Source: Aestuariibius insulae
Lineage (GTDB): Bacteria > Pseudomonadota > Alphaproteobacteria > Rhodobacterales > Rhodobacteraceae
Reading direction: 5' to 3'
DNA: 64,000 nt
Assembly (NCBI RefSeq): GCF_040783535.2
Contig: NZ_JBFONW020000001.1
Span: 1,116,001-1,180,000 of the forward strand
In this document: positions 42,398 to 50,837 of the stretch, piece by piece
Layout of the letters: every line of letters begins with the position of its first letter
Position numbering within the stretch: the stretch's first letter is position 1
The notes under the pieces: model-generated
What the model saw: the letters and a program-made list of their open reading frames with translations, nothing else
The model's database searches: none
What the model was told of the DNA's origin: nothing
Translations under genes and position numbers: made by a program

Positions 42398-42781
42398 GTG
42401 ATCCGGCGCATCCCAAGCGGCGGAACTTACGAAGAGAAGATAGGCTATTGCCGGGCTGTCGTCGCGGATGGATGGATCTTTGTGTCCGGGACGGTTGGTG
42501 TCGACCGGCAGACCGGCGAGGTGTCTTCTGACATAGCCGTTCAGTGCAGGCAGGCCTTGGATATCATCGAGGAAGCCCTGTTGGCAGCTGGTAGCGGTTT
42601 CTCGGACGTTGTCCGGGTGACATACATGCTGCCTGACCGATCGGAGTTCGAAGCCTGTTGGCCGGTTCTTTCAGCCACGTTTGGCGATGCGCCGCCCGCC
42701 GCGACGATGATCGAATGCGGATTGATCGACCCTAAATACCGGATTGAGATCGAGGTCACCGCCCGCGTGCCACAGCGCTGA
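42398..42781 (+). CDS. RidA family protein, non-archetypal subgroup
   Basis: A 127-aa YjgF/YER057c/UK114-fold protein (GYCRAVVADGWIFVSGTVG; DVVRVTYMLPD; IEIEVTA). The archetypal RidA arginine that binds the imine substrate (in PARS) is replaced by alanine (PAATM), which places it in a subgroup without shown imine deaminase activity. GTG start two bases after the clpX stop. Confidence 0.85.
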   Translation: MIRRIPSGGTYEEKIGYCRAVVADGWIFVSGTVGVDRQTGEVSSDIAVQCRQALDIIEEALLAAGSGFSDVVRVTYMLPDRSEFEACWPVLSATFGDAPPAATMIECGLIDPKYRIEIEVTARVPQR

Positions 42782-42838
42782 GACTGGACGCCGAAAGAGC
42801 GATGGGTCATAGACAGATCGAGCGAAAAGGACATCTCG

Positions 42839-43222
42839 ATGGGACTGAAAACAGGTTTGCTCCGTGTATTGACATGGTGGAACAGCCAGACTTTGGGCAC
42901 CCAGCTTTTCACCTGGCGGAAGGGCGAAGAGGTCGGCCGGGATGAAATCGGCAATATCTATTATCAGACTGATGGCGGCAAACGTCGCTGGGTCATCTAC
43001 AATGATGAAGCGGAAGCCAGCAAGGTAAGCCCGGACTGGCATGGCTGGCTGCACCACACATGGGACGAGCCGCCGACCGAGGCTCCGCTGCCGCGAAAAG
43101 AGTGGGAAAAGCCTCATATCCCGAACCTCACGGGAACTCCTGCTGCCTATGCGCCGCCGGGATCAATCCGCCGTCGCGATCCGGCTCCGACGACAGATTA
43201 CGAAGCGTGGACGCCGGAATGA
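42839..43222 (+). CDS. NADH:ubiquinone oxidoreductase subunit NDUFA12
   Basis: A 127-aa homologue of the mitochondrial complex I accessory subunit NDUFA12 (B17.2), kept in alphaproteobacterial complex I. Diagnostic start GLLRVLTWWNSQTLGTQLFT and the R-R-W-V-I-Y-N block, followed by HGWLHHTWDEPP. AAGGA upstream. Stop overlaps the DUF2155 start (ATGA). Confidence 0.93.
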   Translation: MGLKTGLLRVLTWWNSQTLGTQLFTWRKGEEVGRDEIGNIYYQTDGGKRRWVIYNDEAEASKVSPDWHGWLHHTWDEPPTEAPLPRKEWEKPHIPNLTGTPAAYAPPGSIRRRDPAPTTDYEAWTPE

Positions 43223-43575
43223 GATATCTTGCTTTGGCCTTGGCGCTTTTGGCTGGTCCGGCTGCCTCGCAAGACGAGGTCGTCTCGGCGTCCGGCGGTG
43301 TATTGAGAATTCTCGACAAAACGACAGGAGATCTCGAGGATGTCGATGTCGCTATCGGCCAGATCGGCGGAGAGGGCCGGGTCGAGATTGCTTTGGAGGA
43401 GTGCCGCTATCCCGCTGGCAATCCGTCCGGAGACGCTTTTGCCTTCGTGACGGTTTTTGTCACGGGCCTTGAGGATCCCGCCTTCCGGGGTTGGTTGATC
43501 GGATCGGCCCCCGCGCTTCATGCGATGAACCACCCACGCTATGACGTCTGGGTGCTGAGCTGCACAACCTCCTGA
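43219..43575 (+). CDS. DUF2155 domain protein, exported
   Basis: A 118-aa protein with a short signal peptide (cleavage after AAS at about 17) and the DUF2155 core (GGVLRILDKTTGDLEDVDV; LEECRYPAGNPSGDAFAFV; HPRYDVWVLSC) with two cysteines. Commonly found next to NDUFA12 and aat in Rhodobacterales. Function unknown. Confidence 0.88.
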   Translation: MRYLALALALLAGPAASQDEVVSASGGVLRILDKTTGDLEDVDVAIGQIGGEGRVEIALEECRYPAGNPSGDAFAFVTVFVTGLEDPAFRGWLIGSAPALHAMNHPRYDVWVLSCTTS

Positions 43576-44183
43576 GAAGGCAGCAGCGGCGTTGCGCCGA
43601 ATTTGGCAGAGCCCTCCAGTGCATCCGCAAGACGCTGTTGGTACACATGACGTGGCACTTCGATCGCGCCGAGGCTGGCGAGGTGATCTGTCAGGAACTG
43701 CGTGTCAAATAGCTTGAACCCGTCTGATCTGAGACTGGCCACGAGATATGCGAGAGCGATCTTGGACGCATCGGTTCTTCGAGAGAACATGCTTTCGCCG
43801 AAAAACGCTGCTTTTAGCGTGACGCCGTACACCCCACCGACGAGATCGTCGTTGTCCCAGACCTCGATCGAATGGGCAAAGCCCAGCGCGTGAAGCTCGC
43901 CGTAAAGATTGAAGATGGTCCTGTTGATCCAGGTATCCGCACGATCAGCGCAGCCTTCGACGACCTGCATGAATGCCTGATCAAGCGTGAGACGAAACGG
44001 CTCTTTGAGGAGCGTCTTTCGCAGGGATCGCGAGATGTGGAACCGGTCGAGCGGGAAAATGCCGCGCTGGCGCGGGTCGACCCAAAAGATCTCATCCGTG
44101 TCGCGCCCTTCGGACATCGGAAAGATGCCCGACGCGTATCCTTGCAAAAGACGCTCCGGGCTAAGACCGGATCGTGATGTCAC
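43539..44183 (-). CDS. aat: Leucyl/phenylalanyl-tRNA-protein transferase
   Basis: Adds Leu or Phe to proteins with N-terminal Arg or Lys, marking them for ClpAP (N-degron pathway). The 214-aa product has GIFPMSEG, WVDPRQRGIFPLD and the GESMFSR block. I use the GTG at 44183, just after accC; an upstream TTG in the accC end would also keep frame. The 3' end overlaps the convergent DUF2155 gene by 37 bases. Confidence 0.92.
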   Translation of the reverse strand: MTSRSGLSPERLLQGYASGIFPMSEGRDTDEIFWVDPRQRGIFPLDRFHISRSLRKTLLKEPFRLTLDQAFMQVVEGCADRADTWINRTIFNLYGELHALGFAHSIEVWDNDDLVGGVYGVTLKAAFFGESMFSRRTDASKIALAYLVASLRSDGFKLFDTQFLTDHLASLGAIEVPRHVYQQRLADALEGSAKFGATPLLPSQEVVQLSTQTS

Positions 44184-44187
44184 CGGC

Positions 44188-45534
44188 CTAGCCGAGGTTG
44201 TTTTCGAGCCATTCTTCAAGCCAGTGGATGTTATAGGCTCCGGTCAGGATATCCTTCTCGGCCAGCAGATCATTGAAGAGCGGAATAGTGGTTTCAACGC
44301 CATCTACGATCAGCTCGCCCAGGGCGCGTTCAAGCCGAGCCAGCGCTTCAGGGCGGTCCCTACCGTGGACGATAAGCTTGCCGATCAGGCTGTCGTAGTA
44401 GGGTGGGATCGAATAGCCGTCATAAAGCGCGCTGTCCATCCGCACACCAAGCCCACCTGGTGCATGATACTGTGAGATCTTGCCGGGAGATGGAGCAAAA
44501 TTCGGGAGTTTCTCGGCGTTGATGCGCACTTCGATCGCGTGCCCGTCGATCTTGAGGTCGTCCTGAGTAAACGACATCGGCAGTCCCGCCGCCACGCGAA
44601 TCTGTTCTCGGACCAGGTCCTGCCGGAAGATCGCTTCGGTCACAGGATGCTCGACCTGAAGGCGGGTATTCATTTCGATGAAGTAGAACTCGCCGTTCTC
44701 ATAGAGAAATTCGATGGTTCCGGCGCCGATATAGTTGATGCGAGCGACGGCCTCGGCGCATGTCTTGCCGATATCGGCGCGGGTCTTGGCATCGATTGCG
44801 GGGCCGGGCGCCTCTTCGAAGACCTTTTGGTGGCGCCGTTGCAGGGAGCAATCCCGCTCGCCGAGATGAACGGCGTTACCCTTGCCATCGCCGAAGACCT
44901 GGATCTCGATATGGCGCGGTGTGGTGAGATATTTCTCGATATAGACTTCGTCGTTGCCGAAGGCCGCCTTGGCCTCGGATCGGGCGGCACCGAAGGCCGT
45001 GTCGAGCTGACTTGCGGATTCGGCGACCTTCATCCCGCGCCCGCCACCGCCTGCAGTGGCCTTGATGATGACCGGGTAGCCAATCTCGGACGCGATACGG
45101 CGGGCGTCTTCGAGTGTGGGGACACCGCCATCCGAGCCTGGCACGCAGGGCACGCCTAGAGCCTTCATCGTCTCAATCGCGGTGATCTTGTCGCCCATCA
45201 CGCGGATATGTTCGGCGGTCGGGCCGATGAAGGTCAGGTCATGATCTTCGACGATCTGCACAAAATTAGCGTTCTCGCTTAGGAAACCATAGCCGGGATG
45301 GATGGCCTGGGCGCCCGTGATCTCGCAGGCGGAGATGATGGCGGGGATCGACAGGTAGCTTTGCGGGCTGGGAGGCGGGCCGATGCAGACCGACTCATCG
45401 GCCATTCGGACATGCATGGCATCTGCATCCGCGGTCGAATGAACAGCGACGGTCCGGATGCCCATCTCGCGCGCGGCGCGGACGACACGGAGGGCGATTT
45501 CGCCGCGATTGGCGATGAGGATCTTGTCGAACAT
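44188..45534 (-). CDS. accC: Acetyl-CoA carboxylase biotin carboxylase subunit
   Basis: ATP-grasp enzyme that carboxylates biotin on BCCP, first half of acetyl-CoA carboxylase. The 448-aa protein has the glycine-rich ATP loop GGGGRGMK at 162-169 and the ERDCSLQRRHQKVFEEAP block. Start overlaps the accB stop (TAATG), so both are translated together. Confidence 0.96.
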   Translation of the reverse strand: MFDKILIANRGEIALRVVRAAREMGIRTVAVHSTADADAMHVRMADESVCIGPPPSPQSYLSIPAIISACEITGAQAIHPGYGFLSENANFVQIVEDHDLTFIGPTAEHIRVMGDKITAIETMKALGVPCVPGSDGGVPTLEDARRIASEIGYPVIIKATAGGGGRGMKVAESASQLDTAFGAARSEAKAAFGNDEVYIEKYLTTPRHIEIQVFGDGKGNAVHLGERDCSLQRRHQKVFEEAPGPAIDAKTRADIGKTCAEAVARINYIGAGTIEFLYENGEFYFIEMNTRLQVEHPVTEAIFRQDLVREQIRVAAGLPMSFTQDDLKIDGHAIEVRINAEKLPNFAPSPGKISQYHAPGGLGVRMDSALYDGYSIPPYYDSLIGKLIVHGRDRPEALARLERALGELIVDGVETTIPLFNDLLAEKDILTGAYNIHWLEEWLENNLG

Positions 45535-46028
45535 TACTCGATGATCATCAATGGAGCGCCGAACTCAACCGGGGCGCCGTCTTCGACGAGGATACGTTTG
45601 ACCGTGCCTGATTTGGGGGCGGGGATCTGGTTCATAGTCTTCATCGCTTCCACGATCAGAAGGGTATCGCCCTCGCTGACCTTCTGGCCTGTTGTGACGA
45701 AGGGCGGGTTGCCCGGCTCGGCCTGTAGATAGATCGTGCCAACCATCGGAGAGGTGATGGCCCCGGGATGCGCGGCTGGGTCCTCCGCCTCGGTCGCGGA
45801 TGCAGAAGCTGGTGTCGGAGCGGCGACGGGGGCCGCCGGGGCGGCGGCTGCGGATGCTACGGGAGCAGGTGCGATTGCGATGGAGCCCCGGCTGACCCGA
45901 ACATCGAGCGAATCATTTTCGGAATAGTCCCGTTTTACCCGCAGTTCGGTGAGATCATTCTCCCGCAGAAGCTCTGCCAATGCTCGGATGAAGCTGACAT
46001 CGCTGTCGTGCTGAGTGTTCTTCGCCAT
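45534..46028 (-). CDS. accB: Acetyl-CoA carboxylase biotin carboxyl carrier protein
   Basis: A 164-aa BCCP: N-terminal region, Ala/Pro-rich linker (about 53-88) and C-terminal biotinyl domain with the acceptor lysine K130 in EAMKTMN. The ATG at 46028 has GAGG 5 bases upstream; a longer start at 46058 is less likely. Confidence 0.95.
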   Translation of the reverse strand: MAKNTQHDSDVSFIRALAELLRENDLTELRVKRDYSENDSLDVRVSRGSIAIAPAPVASAAAAPAAPVAAPTPASASATEAEDPAAHPGAITSPMVGTIYLQAEPGNPPFVTTGQKVSEGDTLLIVEAMKTMNQIPAPKSGTVKRILVEDGAPVEFGAPLMIIE

Positions 46029-46137
46029 CTTGTCCTCGACCGGTTGCGCCGTTCTCACAGGCTTTCGCCGTAAGTGGGTCGCTCAAAAGGGGCCATCTTT
46101 CAAGAGGGAAGGATCCTATCGCCGGATCTAGGGTCGA

Positions 46138-46446
46138 TCAGATTGCTCGCGAATCCGCCGGGCGTGCGTCCGGATCAGGGGGCAGCATGCTGATCCCATA
46201 GGGTTTGAGCGTGACCTCGATCTGCCTGAGAAAGTGCGGCAGATCCGAAGCGTCGCTGATGCGGCTTTCAAGAAGGGTTCGTCCGATTGCCGCCTTCTGT
46301 CCGGGGTCCGGAGGGCGGACTGTCGAAAGCTCTGCCATATCAAGCTGGGTGGTACGGGCCGCCTGCATAGGCGAGGGCGGTTTGATCCACGCGGTTGCCA
46401 TCTGATAACCGCCGCGAAGGCCTGTAGAAATCTGGAGGATGTCCAT
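46138..46446 (-). CDS. Hypothetical protein
   Basis: A 102-aa protein with no recognised family, upstream of accB. It starts MDILQISTGLRGGYQMATAWIKPP, contains PPDPGQKAAIGRTLLESRI and ends proline-rich. GGAG 6 bases upstream supports the ATG at 46446; in-frame ATG (46461) and GTG (46476) are possible. Soluble, no signal peptide. Confidence 0.6.
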   Translation of the reverse strand: MDILQISTGLRGGYQMATAWIKPPSPMQAARTTQLDMAELSTVRPPDPGQKAAIGRTLLESRISDASDLPHFLRQIEVTLKPYGISMLPPDPDARPADSRAI

Positions 46447-46525
46447 CTCACACTCCGACATCGATAGCGTCCCCACCGGATCTTCGATACGTCTAAGGTT
46501 TGAAGATCCGGTGAAGATTTTAGAT

Positions 46526-47038
46526 CTAATTGGTCAGATCGATTTCAGGACCAGTGCGCCCTCCGGCGATTTCCCGAATGACAGATGCGTCTTCCGCAAA
46601 ACGCGTAGCCTCAGCGGTGTTCTCTGCCGGGTCAGTGATCGATGTGACCTGATCGATCAAAGCTTCGATCCGGAGATCTTTCTGGACGTCCGCCGCTCTG
46701 GCCCGGGCTTCATCAACAGAAGTCTCGGGCGAGGGCGGATCCAGTGTCAGCAATACCGATTGTTTGGGCGGTGCTGCCGTCTCTACTGCTACACCTGCGG
46801 AGAGGAGCGGATCAGCTTGGGGTTTTGCCGGCGTCACCTCTGTCGGCGCGTTTGCTGCAGGCGGTGCCTCGCGCGGCGGACTGGACGCATTTTCCTCGCC
46901 ATCGGCGATTGGGGCGGTGTTCGTGCCTGTCTCTTCTTTCGGGTCCGCGGATTGTCCGCTTTCCGATCCCGCAACGGTTTGTTTCGGTGCCTGCGTCGTC
47001 GGAAATAGAGACGACGAACCAATAGTTTCGACTATCAT
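46526..47038 (-). CDS. Hypothetical protein, Pro/Ala-rich
   Basis: A 170-aa acidic protein, rich in Pro, Ala, Glu and Thr through residue 110, so probably disordered, with a helical C-terminal part (ARARAADVQKDLRIEALID). AAGGA 7 bases before the ATG supports translation. Same strand as the gene at 46138; no family recognised. Confidence 0.6.
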   Translation of the reverse strand: MIVETIGSSSLFPTTQAPKQTVAGSESGQSADPKEETGTNTAPIADGEENASSPPREAPPAANAPTEVTPAKPQADPLLSAGVAVETAAPPKQSVLLTLDPPSPETSVDEARARAADVQKDLRIEALIDQVTSITDPAENTAEATRFAEDASVIREIAGGRTGPEIDLTN

Positions 47039-47173
47039 TTATAATCCTTCGTTCAGTGCCACCACCCGGTAGATCGAAGGATTATGTTCATCTTCGTTAA
47101 GAGAGACTTAAGTCGCGCCCAACTTCTGAAGGCAAAGTTAACGGACCGCCGAACAACGGCGGCCCGGTCATCG

Positions 47174-49129
47174 TTAGCGGTTCATTCGATTTTCGATAAG
47201 GTTATCGACAACTTCTGGCTCGGCTAATGTCGATGTATCCCCAAGGCTGCCGTAATCGTTCTCTGCAATCTTGCGCAGAATACGCCTCATGATCTTGCCC
47301 GATCGGGTTTTCGGTAATCCGGGGGCCCATTGGATAAGGTCGGGCTTCGCGATCGGTCCGATCTCGCTTCGCACCCAGACTTCCAACTCCTTGCGCAGCT
47401 CGTCGGTCGGCTCCTTGTTGGACATGAGCGTGACGTAAGCGTAGATCCCCTGGCCTTTCACGTCGTGGGGATACCCGACGACGGCCGCTTCCGAGACGGC
47501 CTCATGTGCCACCAGAGCGCTTTCCACTTCGGCTGTCCCCATGCGGTGGCCCGAGACGTTGATCACGTCATCGACGCGGCCGGTGATCCAGTAATGGCCA
47601 TCCTCGTCCCTGCGGCAGCCGTCACCGGTGAAGTAGTATCCCTTGTACTGCTGAAAGTAGGTCGCCTCGAACCGAGGATGATCTTCCCAGACCGTCCGCA
47701 TCTGGGCGGGCCAGCTATCAGCGATACATAAGACGCCCTCGGCGGGGTCATCATCGATGATCTTTCCACTTTCCGGTTCGAGCACGACGGGTTTGATGCC
47801 GAAGAACGGCGTCATCGCGGATCCCGGCTTTGTTGCCGTCGCCCCGGGGAGCGGTGTCAGGAGGTGACCTCCTGTTTCGGTTTGCCACCAGGTATCAACG
47901 ATAGGGCATGTGCCTTTTCCCACGACTTCGTTGTACCAATTCCATGCTTCTGGGTTGATCGGCTCACCCACTGTTCCGAGCGTCTTAAGCGACGACAAAT
48001 CGGATTTCTCGACGAACTCCTTGCCTTTGCCCATCAAAGCCCGAATGGCGGTCGGCGCGGTGTAGAATTGGTTGACCTTATGCTTCTCGCAGACCTGCCA
48101 GAAGCGCGATGCGTCGGGATAGGTGGGCACCCCTTCGAACATGACCGTGGTTCCGCCATTCGCAAGCGGGCCGTAAACGATATAGCTGTGTCCGGTGACC
48201 CAGCCGACATCGGCGGTGCACCAATAGACGTCTCCATCATGGTAATCGAACGTCATCTGATGGGTCATCGCGGCGTAGACTAGATATCCGCCCGAGGTGT
48301 GCACCACCCCTTTGGGCTGACCGGTCGAGCCGGACGTGTAGAGAATGAAGAGTGGATCTTCTGCGCCTATCTCTTCGGCGGGGCAGTCGTCCGAAACCGT
48401 CTCTTTCATCTCGTGCAGCCAATGGTCGGTCTCTGACCGCCAGGCAACTTGCTGACCGGTGCGGCGAACGACGAGGCTTTGGCAGGTATGGATGACGTTC
48501 AGAAGCGCTTGATTGACGTTGTCCTTGAGATTGGTCACCCGCCCGCCACGCGGCGCGCCGTCAGCGGTTATCACGACCTTTGCATCACATCCGTTGATCC
48601 GCGCGCCCAGCGCGTCGGCGGAGAACCCGGCAAAGACGATGGAGTGAATGGCGCCGATCCGGGCACAGGCGAGCATGGCATAGGCGGCTTCGGGGATCAT
48701 CGGCAGGTAGAGAACCACGCGATCCCCTTTCCCGACACCCAGTGCCTTTAGAACATTGGCCATCTCGCAGACTTCGCGATGAAGGTCCCGATAGCTGATG
48801 TGGAGTGCATCCTCGGTCGGATCGTCAGGCTCCCAGATGATGGCAGTCTGGTCGCCGCGCGCTTCTAGATGACGGTCGATGCAGTTGGCTGCGACGTTGA
48901 GCGTGCCGTCCTCGTACCATTTGATCGAGACGTTGCCGAAGTCGAAATTCGTATTCTTTACGATGCTATAGGGCTTGATCCAGTCGATCCGTTTGCCGTG
49001 CTCTCCCCAGAACCCCTCCGGATCTTCGATACTGGCAGCGTACATCTCTTCGTAGGTTGCCGCATCGATATGAGCGGTGGAGGCGAAGGCATCGGAGGGC
49101 GGGTACGTGGGCGTTTTCTCATCGAGCAT
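47174..49129 (-). CDS. acs: Acetyl-CoA synthetase
   Basis: Activates acetate (and often propionate) to the acyl-CoA through an acyl-AMP intermediate. The 651-aa product has the P-loop TSGSTGQPKG, the TWWQTETGG motif, and K612 in KTRSGKIMRR, the lysine usually acetylated for control. GGAG 7 bases before the ATG. It lies 87 bases after the last ABC transporter gene on the same strand, with a small hairpin in the gap, so it may be read through from the transporter operon. Confidence 0.96.
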   Translation of the reverse strand: MLDEKTPTYPPSDAFASTAHIDAATYEEMYAASIEDPEGFWGEHGKRIDWIKPYSIVKNTNFDFGNVSIKWYEDGTLNVAANCIDRHLEARGDQTAIIWEPDDPTEDALHISYRDLHREVCEMANVLKALGVGKGDRVVLYLPMIPEAAYAMLACARIGAIHSIVFAGFSADALGARINGCDAKVVITADGAPRGGRVTNLKDNVNQALLNVIHTCQSLVVRRTGQQVAWRSETDHWLHEMKETVSDDCPAEEIGAEDPLFILYTSGSTGQPKGVVHTSGGYLVYAAMTHQMTFDYHDGDVYWCTADVGWVTGHSYIVYGPLANGGTTVMFEGVPTYPDASRFWQVCEKHKVNQFYTAPTAIRALMGKGKEFVEKSDLSSLKTLGTVGEPINPEAWNWYNEVVGKGTCPIVDTWWQTETGGHLLTPLPGATATKPGSAMTPFFGIKPVVLEPESGKIIDDDPAEGVLCIADSWPAQMRTVWEDHPRFEATYFQQYKGYYFTGDGCRRDEDGHYWITGRVDDVINVSGHRMGTAEVESALVAHEAVSEAAVVGYPHDVKGQGIYAYVTLMSNKEPTDELRKELEVWVRSEIGPIAKPDLIQWAPGLPKTRSGKIMRRILRKIAENDYGSLGDTSTLAEPEVVDNLIENRMNR

Positions 49130-49151
49130 ATCGATCTCCTCGGTTTTGTCT

Positions 49152-49169
49152 GACCGCTGACTTGCGGTC
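49152..49169. repeat. Hairpin between LivF-type gene and acs
   Basis: GACCGC (49152-49157) / GCGGTC (49164-49169), 6-base loop, in the intercistronic gap. Possible RNA processing or weak terminator. Confidence 0.45.
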
Positions 49170-49216
49170 GGCGATGGGGCGGCTTCGTGCCAAGGGGAAG
49201 GGGCCGCCTGGGGGTG

Positions 49217-49966
49217 TTAGATAGCAAGATACTCGGCGCGCAGCATCTCGTCGTCCAGAACCTCTTGCGCCGAGCCGTCGTAAACGATCGAGCCGGTATC
49301 GAGGATGACCGCGCGATCGGCGAGCTTGAGCGCGGCAACGGCATTTTGCTCGACGATGATGGTCGTGATGCCTTGGTCGCGGATGATGTTGAGGGTTTTA
49401 GCAATTTCCTGAACGATGACGGGGGCGAGGCCCTCATAAGGTTCGTCGAGCAAGAGCACCTTGATGTCTTTGCAAAGCGCTCGCGCGATCGAGAGCATTT
49501 GTTGCTCCCCTCCAGACAGGGTGACGCCTTCCTGTTTACGCCGCTCGCCAAGACGCGGAAAGAGATCGTAGACCCGATCAATAGACCATCCTTTGGGCGG
49601 TGCGATCTGCGCCAGTTGCAGATTTTCCTCGACGGTCAGGCCTGGAATGATCCGCCTGTCCTCCGGGACAAGCGCGATTCCGGCCGCAGAGGCCTGATGC
49701 GATTTCATCTCGTGGAGCGGCTGGTGGTCGAGCCAGATCTCGCCATGCCGCAACTCGGGATTGTCGAGACGCGCAATGGTCCGCAAGGTCGAGGTTTTCC
49801 CTGCACCATTGCGTCCGAGCAAGGCGAGGATCTCTCCTTCGTGGATATTGAAGGAGATGTTTTGAACGATGTAGCTCTCCCCGTAATAGGCCTCGACCTC
49901 CCAAAGCGAAAGAAAGGCCGGGTGAGTGGCTGCGTTATTGGCGTTCTTGTTAAACGGAACGTTCAT
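49217..49966 (-). CDS. Branched-chain amino acid-type ABC transporter ATPase, LivF-like
   Basis: A 249-aa ATPase: Walker A LLGRNGAGKTS, signature LSGGEQQ, Walker B KVLLLDEPYEGLAP. Powers the LivHM-type permease encoded upstream. The substrate of this transporter is not clear; its position before acs hints at a carboxylate or other acs-linked compound. Three CTAG-core palindromes fill the gap to the preceding ATPase gene; the Shine-Dalgarno sits in a further small CTAG dyad. Confidence 0.93.
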   Translation of the reverse strand: MNVPFNKNANNAATHPAFLSLWEVEAYYGESYIVQNISFNIHEGEILALLGRNGAGKTSTLRTIARLDNPELRHGEIWLDHQPLHEMKSHQASAAGIALVPEDRRIIPGLTVEENLQLAQIAPPKGWSIDRVYDLFPRLGERRKQEGVTLSGGEQQMLSIARALCKDIKVLLLDEPYEGLAPVIVQEIAKTLNIIRDQGITTIIVEQNAVAALKLADRAVILDTGSIVYDGSAQEVLDDEMLRAEYLAI

Positions 49967-49984
49967 CGGCTTCTCCCTAGGGGA

Positions 49985-50062
49985 CAGATTTTTCTAGAAA
50001 AATCTGACTTTGAATTTTCTTCTAGAAGAAAATTGAGCTTCAAAACCTTCTAGAAGGTTTTG
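49985..50062. repeat. Three tandem 22-bp perfect palindromes with CTAG core, 28-bp period
   Basis: Palindrome 1 (49985-50006) has arms CAGATTTTT / AAAAATCTG; palindrome 2 (50013-50034) AATTTTCTT / AAGAAAATT; palindrome 3 (50041-50062) CAAAACCTT / AAGGTTTTG; each flanks CTAG. Starts are exactly 28 bp apart, with 6-base spacers. A smaller CTAG palindrome CCCTAGGG lies at 49975-49982 over the LivF Shine-Dalgarno. As RNA, each would form a 9-bp stem with a CUAG tetraloop. The arms differ in sequence but keep full complementarity. Confidence 0.9.
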
Positions 50063-50067
50063 GCGCG

Positions 50068-50826
50068 TCAGACATGTGCTTCTCCCAGATAGGCTTCGCG
50101 GACCTTTGGATGCCCCTTGATATTCTCCGGTGTATCTTCAACGAGCGGCGTGCCTTGCGCGAGAACGGTGATCCGCTCTGCCAGCGAGAAAACCACATGC
50201 ATATCATGCTCGATAATGCACATCGTGATATCCCGCTTTTCGTTGATCTCCTTGAGCAGATCGATGGTGTTGTTGGTATCCGCCCGCGCCATGCCGGCGG
50301 TTGGTTCGTCGAGCAAAAGCAAACGGGGATCCTGAACGAGGCACATCGCCATTTCGAGACGGCGCTTGTCACCGCGCGACAGCGAACTTGCGATCATGTC
50401 ACGCTTTTCCAGCATATTGACATCGGCGAGCATCTCCTCCGCCTTCTCCTGCAGGCCTTTCTCATTCTCGACGCTTTCGATGGCATGGAGACGGAAGGCG
50501 CCGTCCCGTCTGGCAAAGCAGGGGATCATGACATTCTCCAGCACGCTGAGATCGGCGAAGATCTCGGGGGTCTGGAACACCCGGCTAATACCCATCTGGT
50601 TGATCTCGTGCGGTTTGCGTCCGAGTACGGATTTGCCATCGAAGAGGACCGAACCGGTATCGGGGATCAGCTTGCCGACAAGGCAGTTGAGCAGTGTTGA
50701 TTTGCCTGCCCCGTTCGGACCGATGATGGCGTGAACCGTGCTTTCGGTGACCGACAGATTGACGTCGCCTAGCGCCTGAAGACCTCCGAACCGCTTTCCC
50801 ACACCTTTGACTTCGAGAATTCCCAT
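50068..50826 (-). CDS. Branched-chain amino acid-type ABC transporter ATPase, LivG-like
   Basis: A 252-aa ATPase: Walker A IIGPNGAGKS, Walker B RLLLLDEPTAG, and a signature written LSRGDKRR instead of LSGGQ, a variant seen in some LivG/UrtD-like ATPases. Start supported by AAGGAG 7 bases upstream. Stop is six bases before palindrome 3. Confidence 0.92.
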   Translation of the reverse strand: MGILEVKGVGKRFGGLQALGDVNLSVTESTVHAIIGPNGAGKSTLLNCLVGKLIPDTGSVLFDGKSVLGRKPHEINQMGISRVFQTPEIFADLSVLENVMIPCFARRDGAFRLHAIESVENEKGLQEKAEEMLADVNMLEKRDMIASSLSRGDKRRLEMAMCLVQDPRLLLLDEPTAGMARADTNNTIDLLKEINEKRDITMCIIEHDMHVVFSLAERITVLAQGTPLVEDTPENIKGHPKVREAYLGEAHV

Positions 50827-50837
50827 TTGCCGTCTCC

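Noticed and set aside
49985..50062. CRISPR-like reading of the 28-bp periodic palindromes
   Set aside because: Only three units, 6-base spacers, and the units differ in their arms; no cas genes. It is a hairpin array, not a CRISPR.
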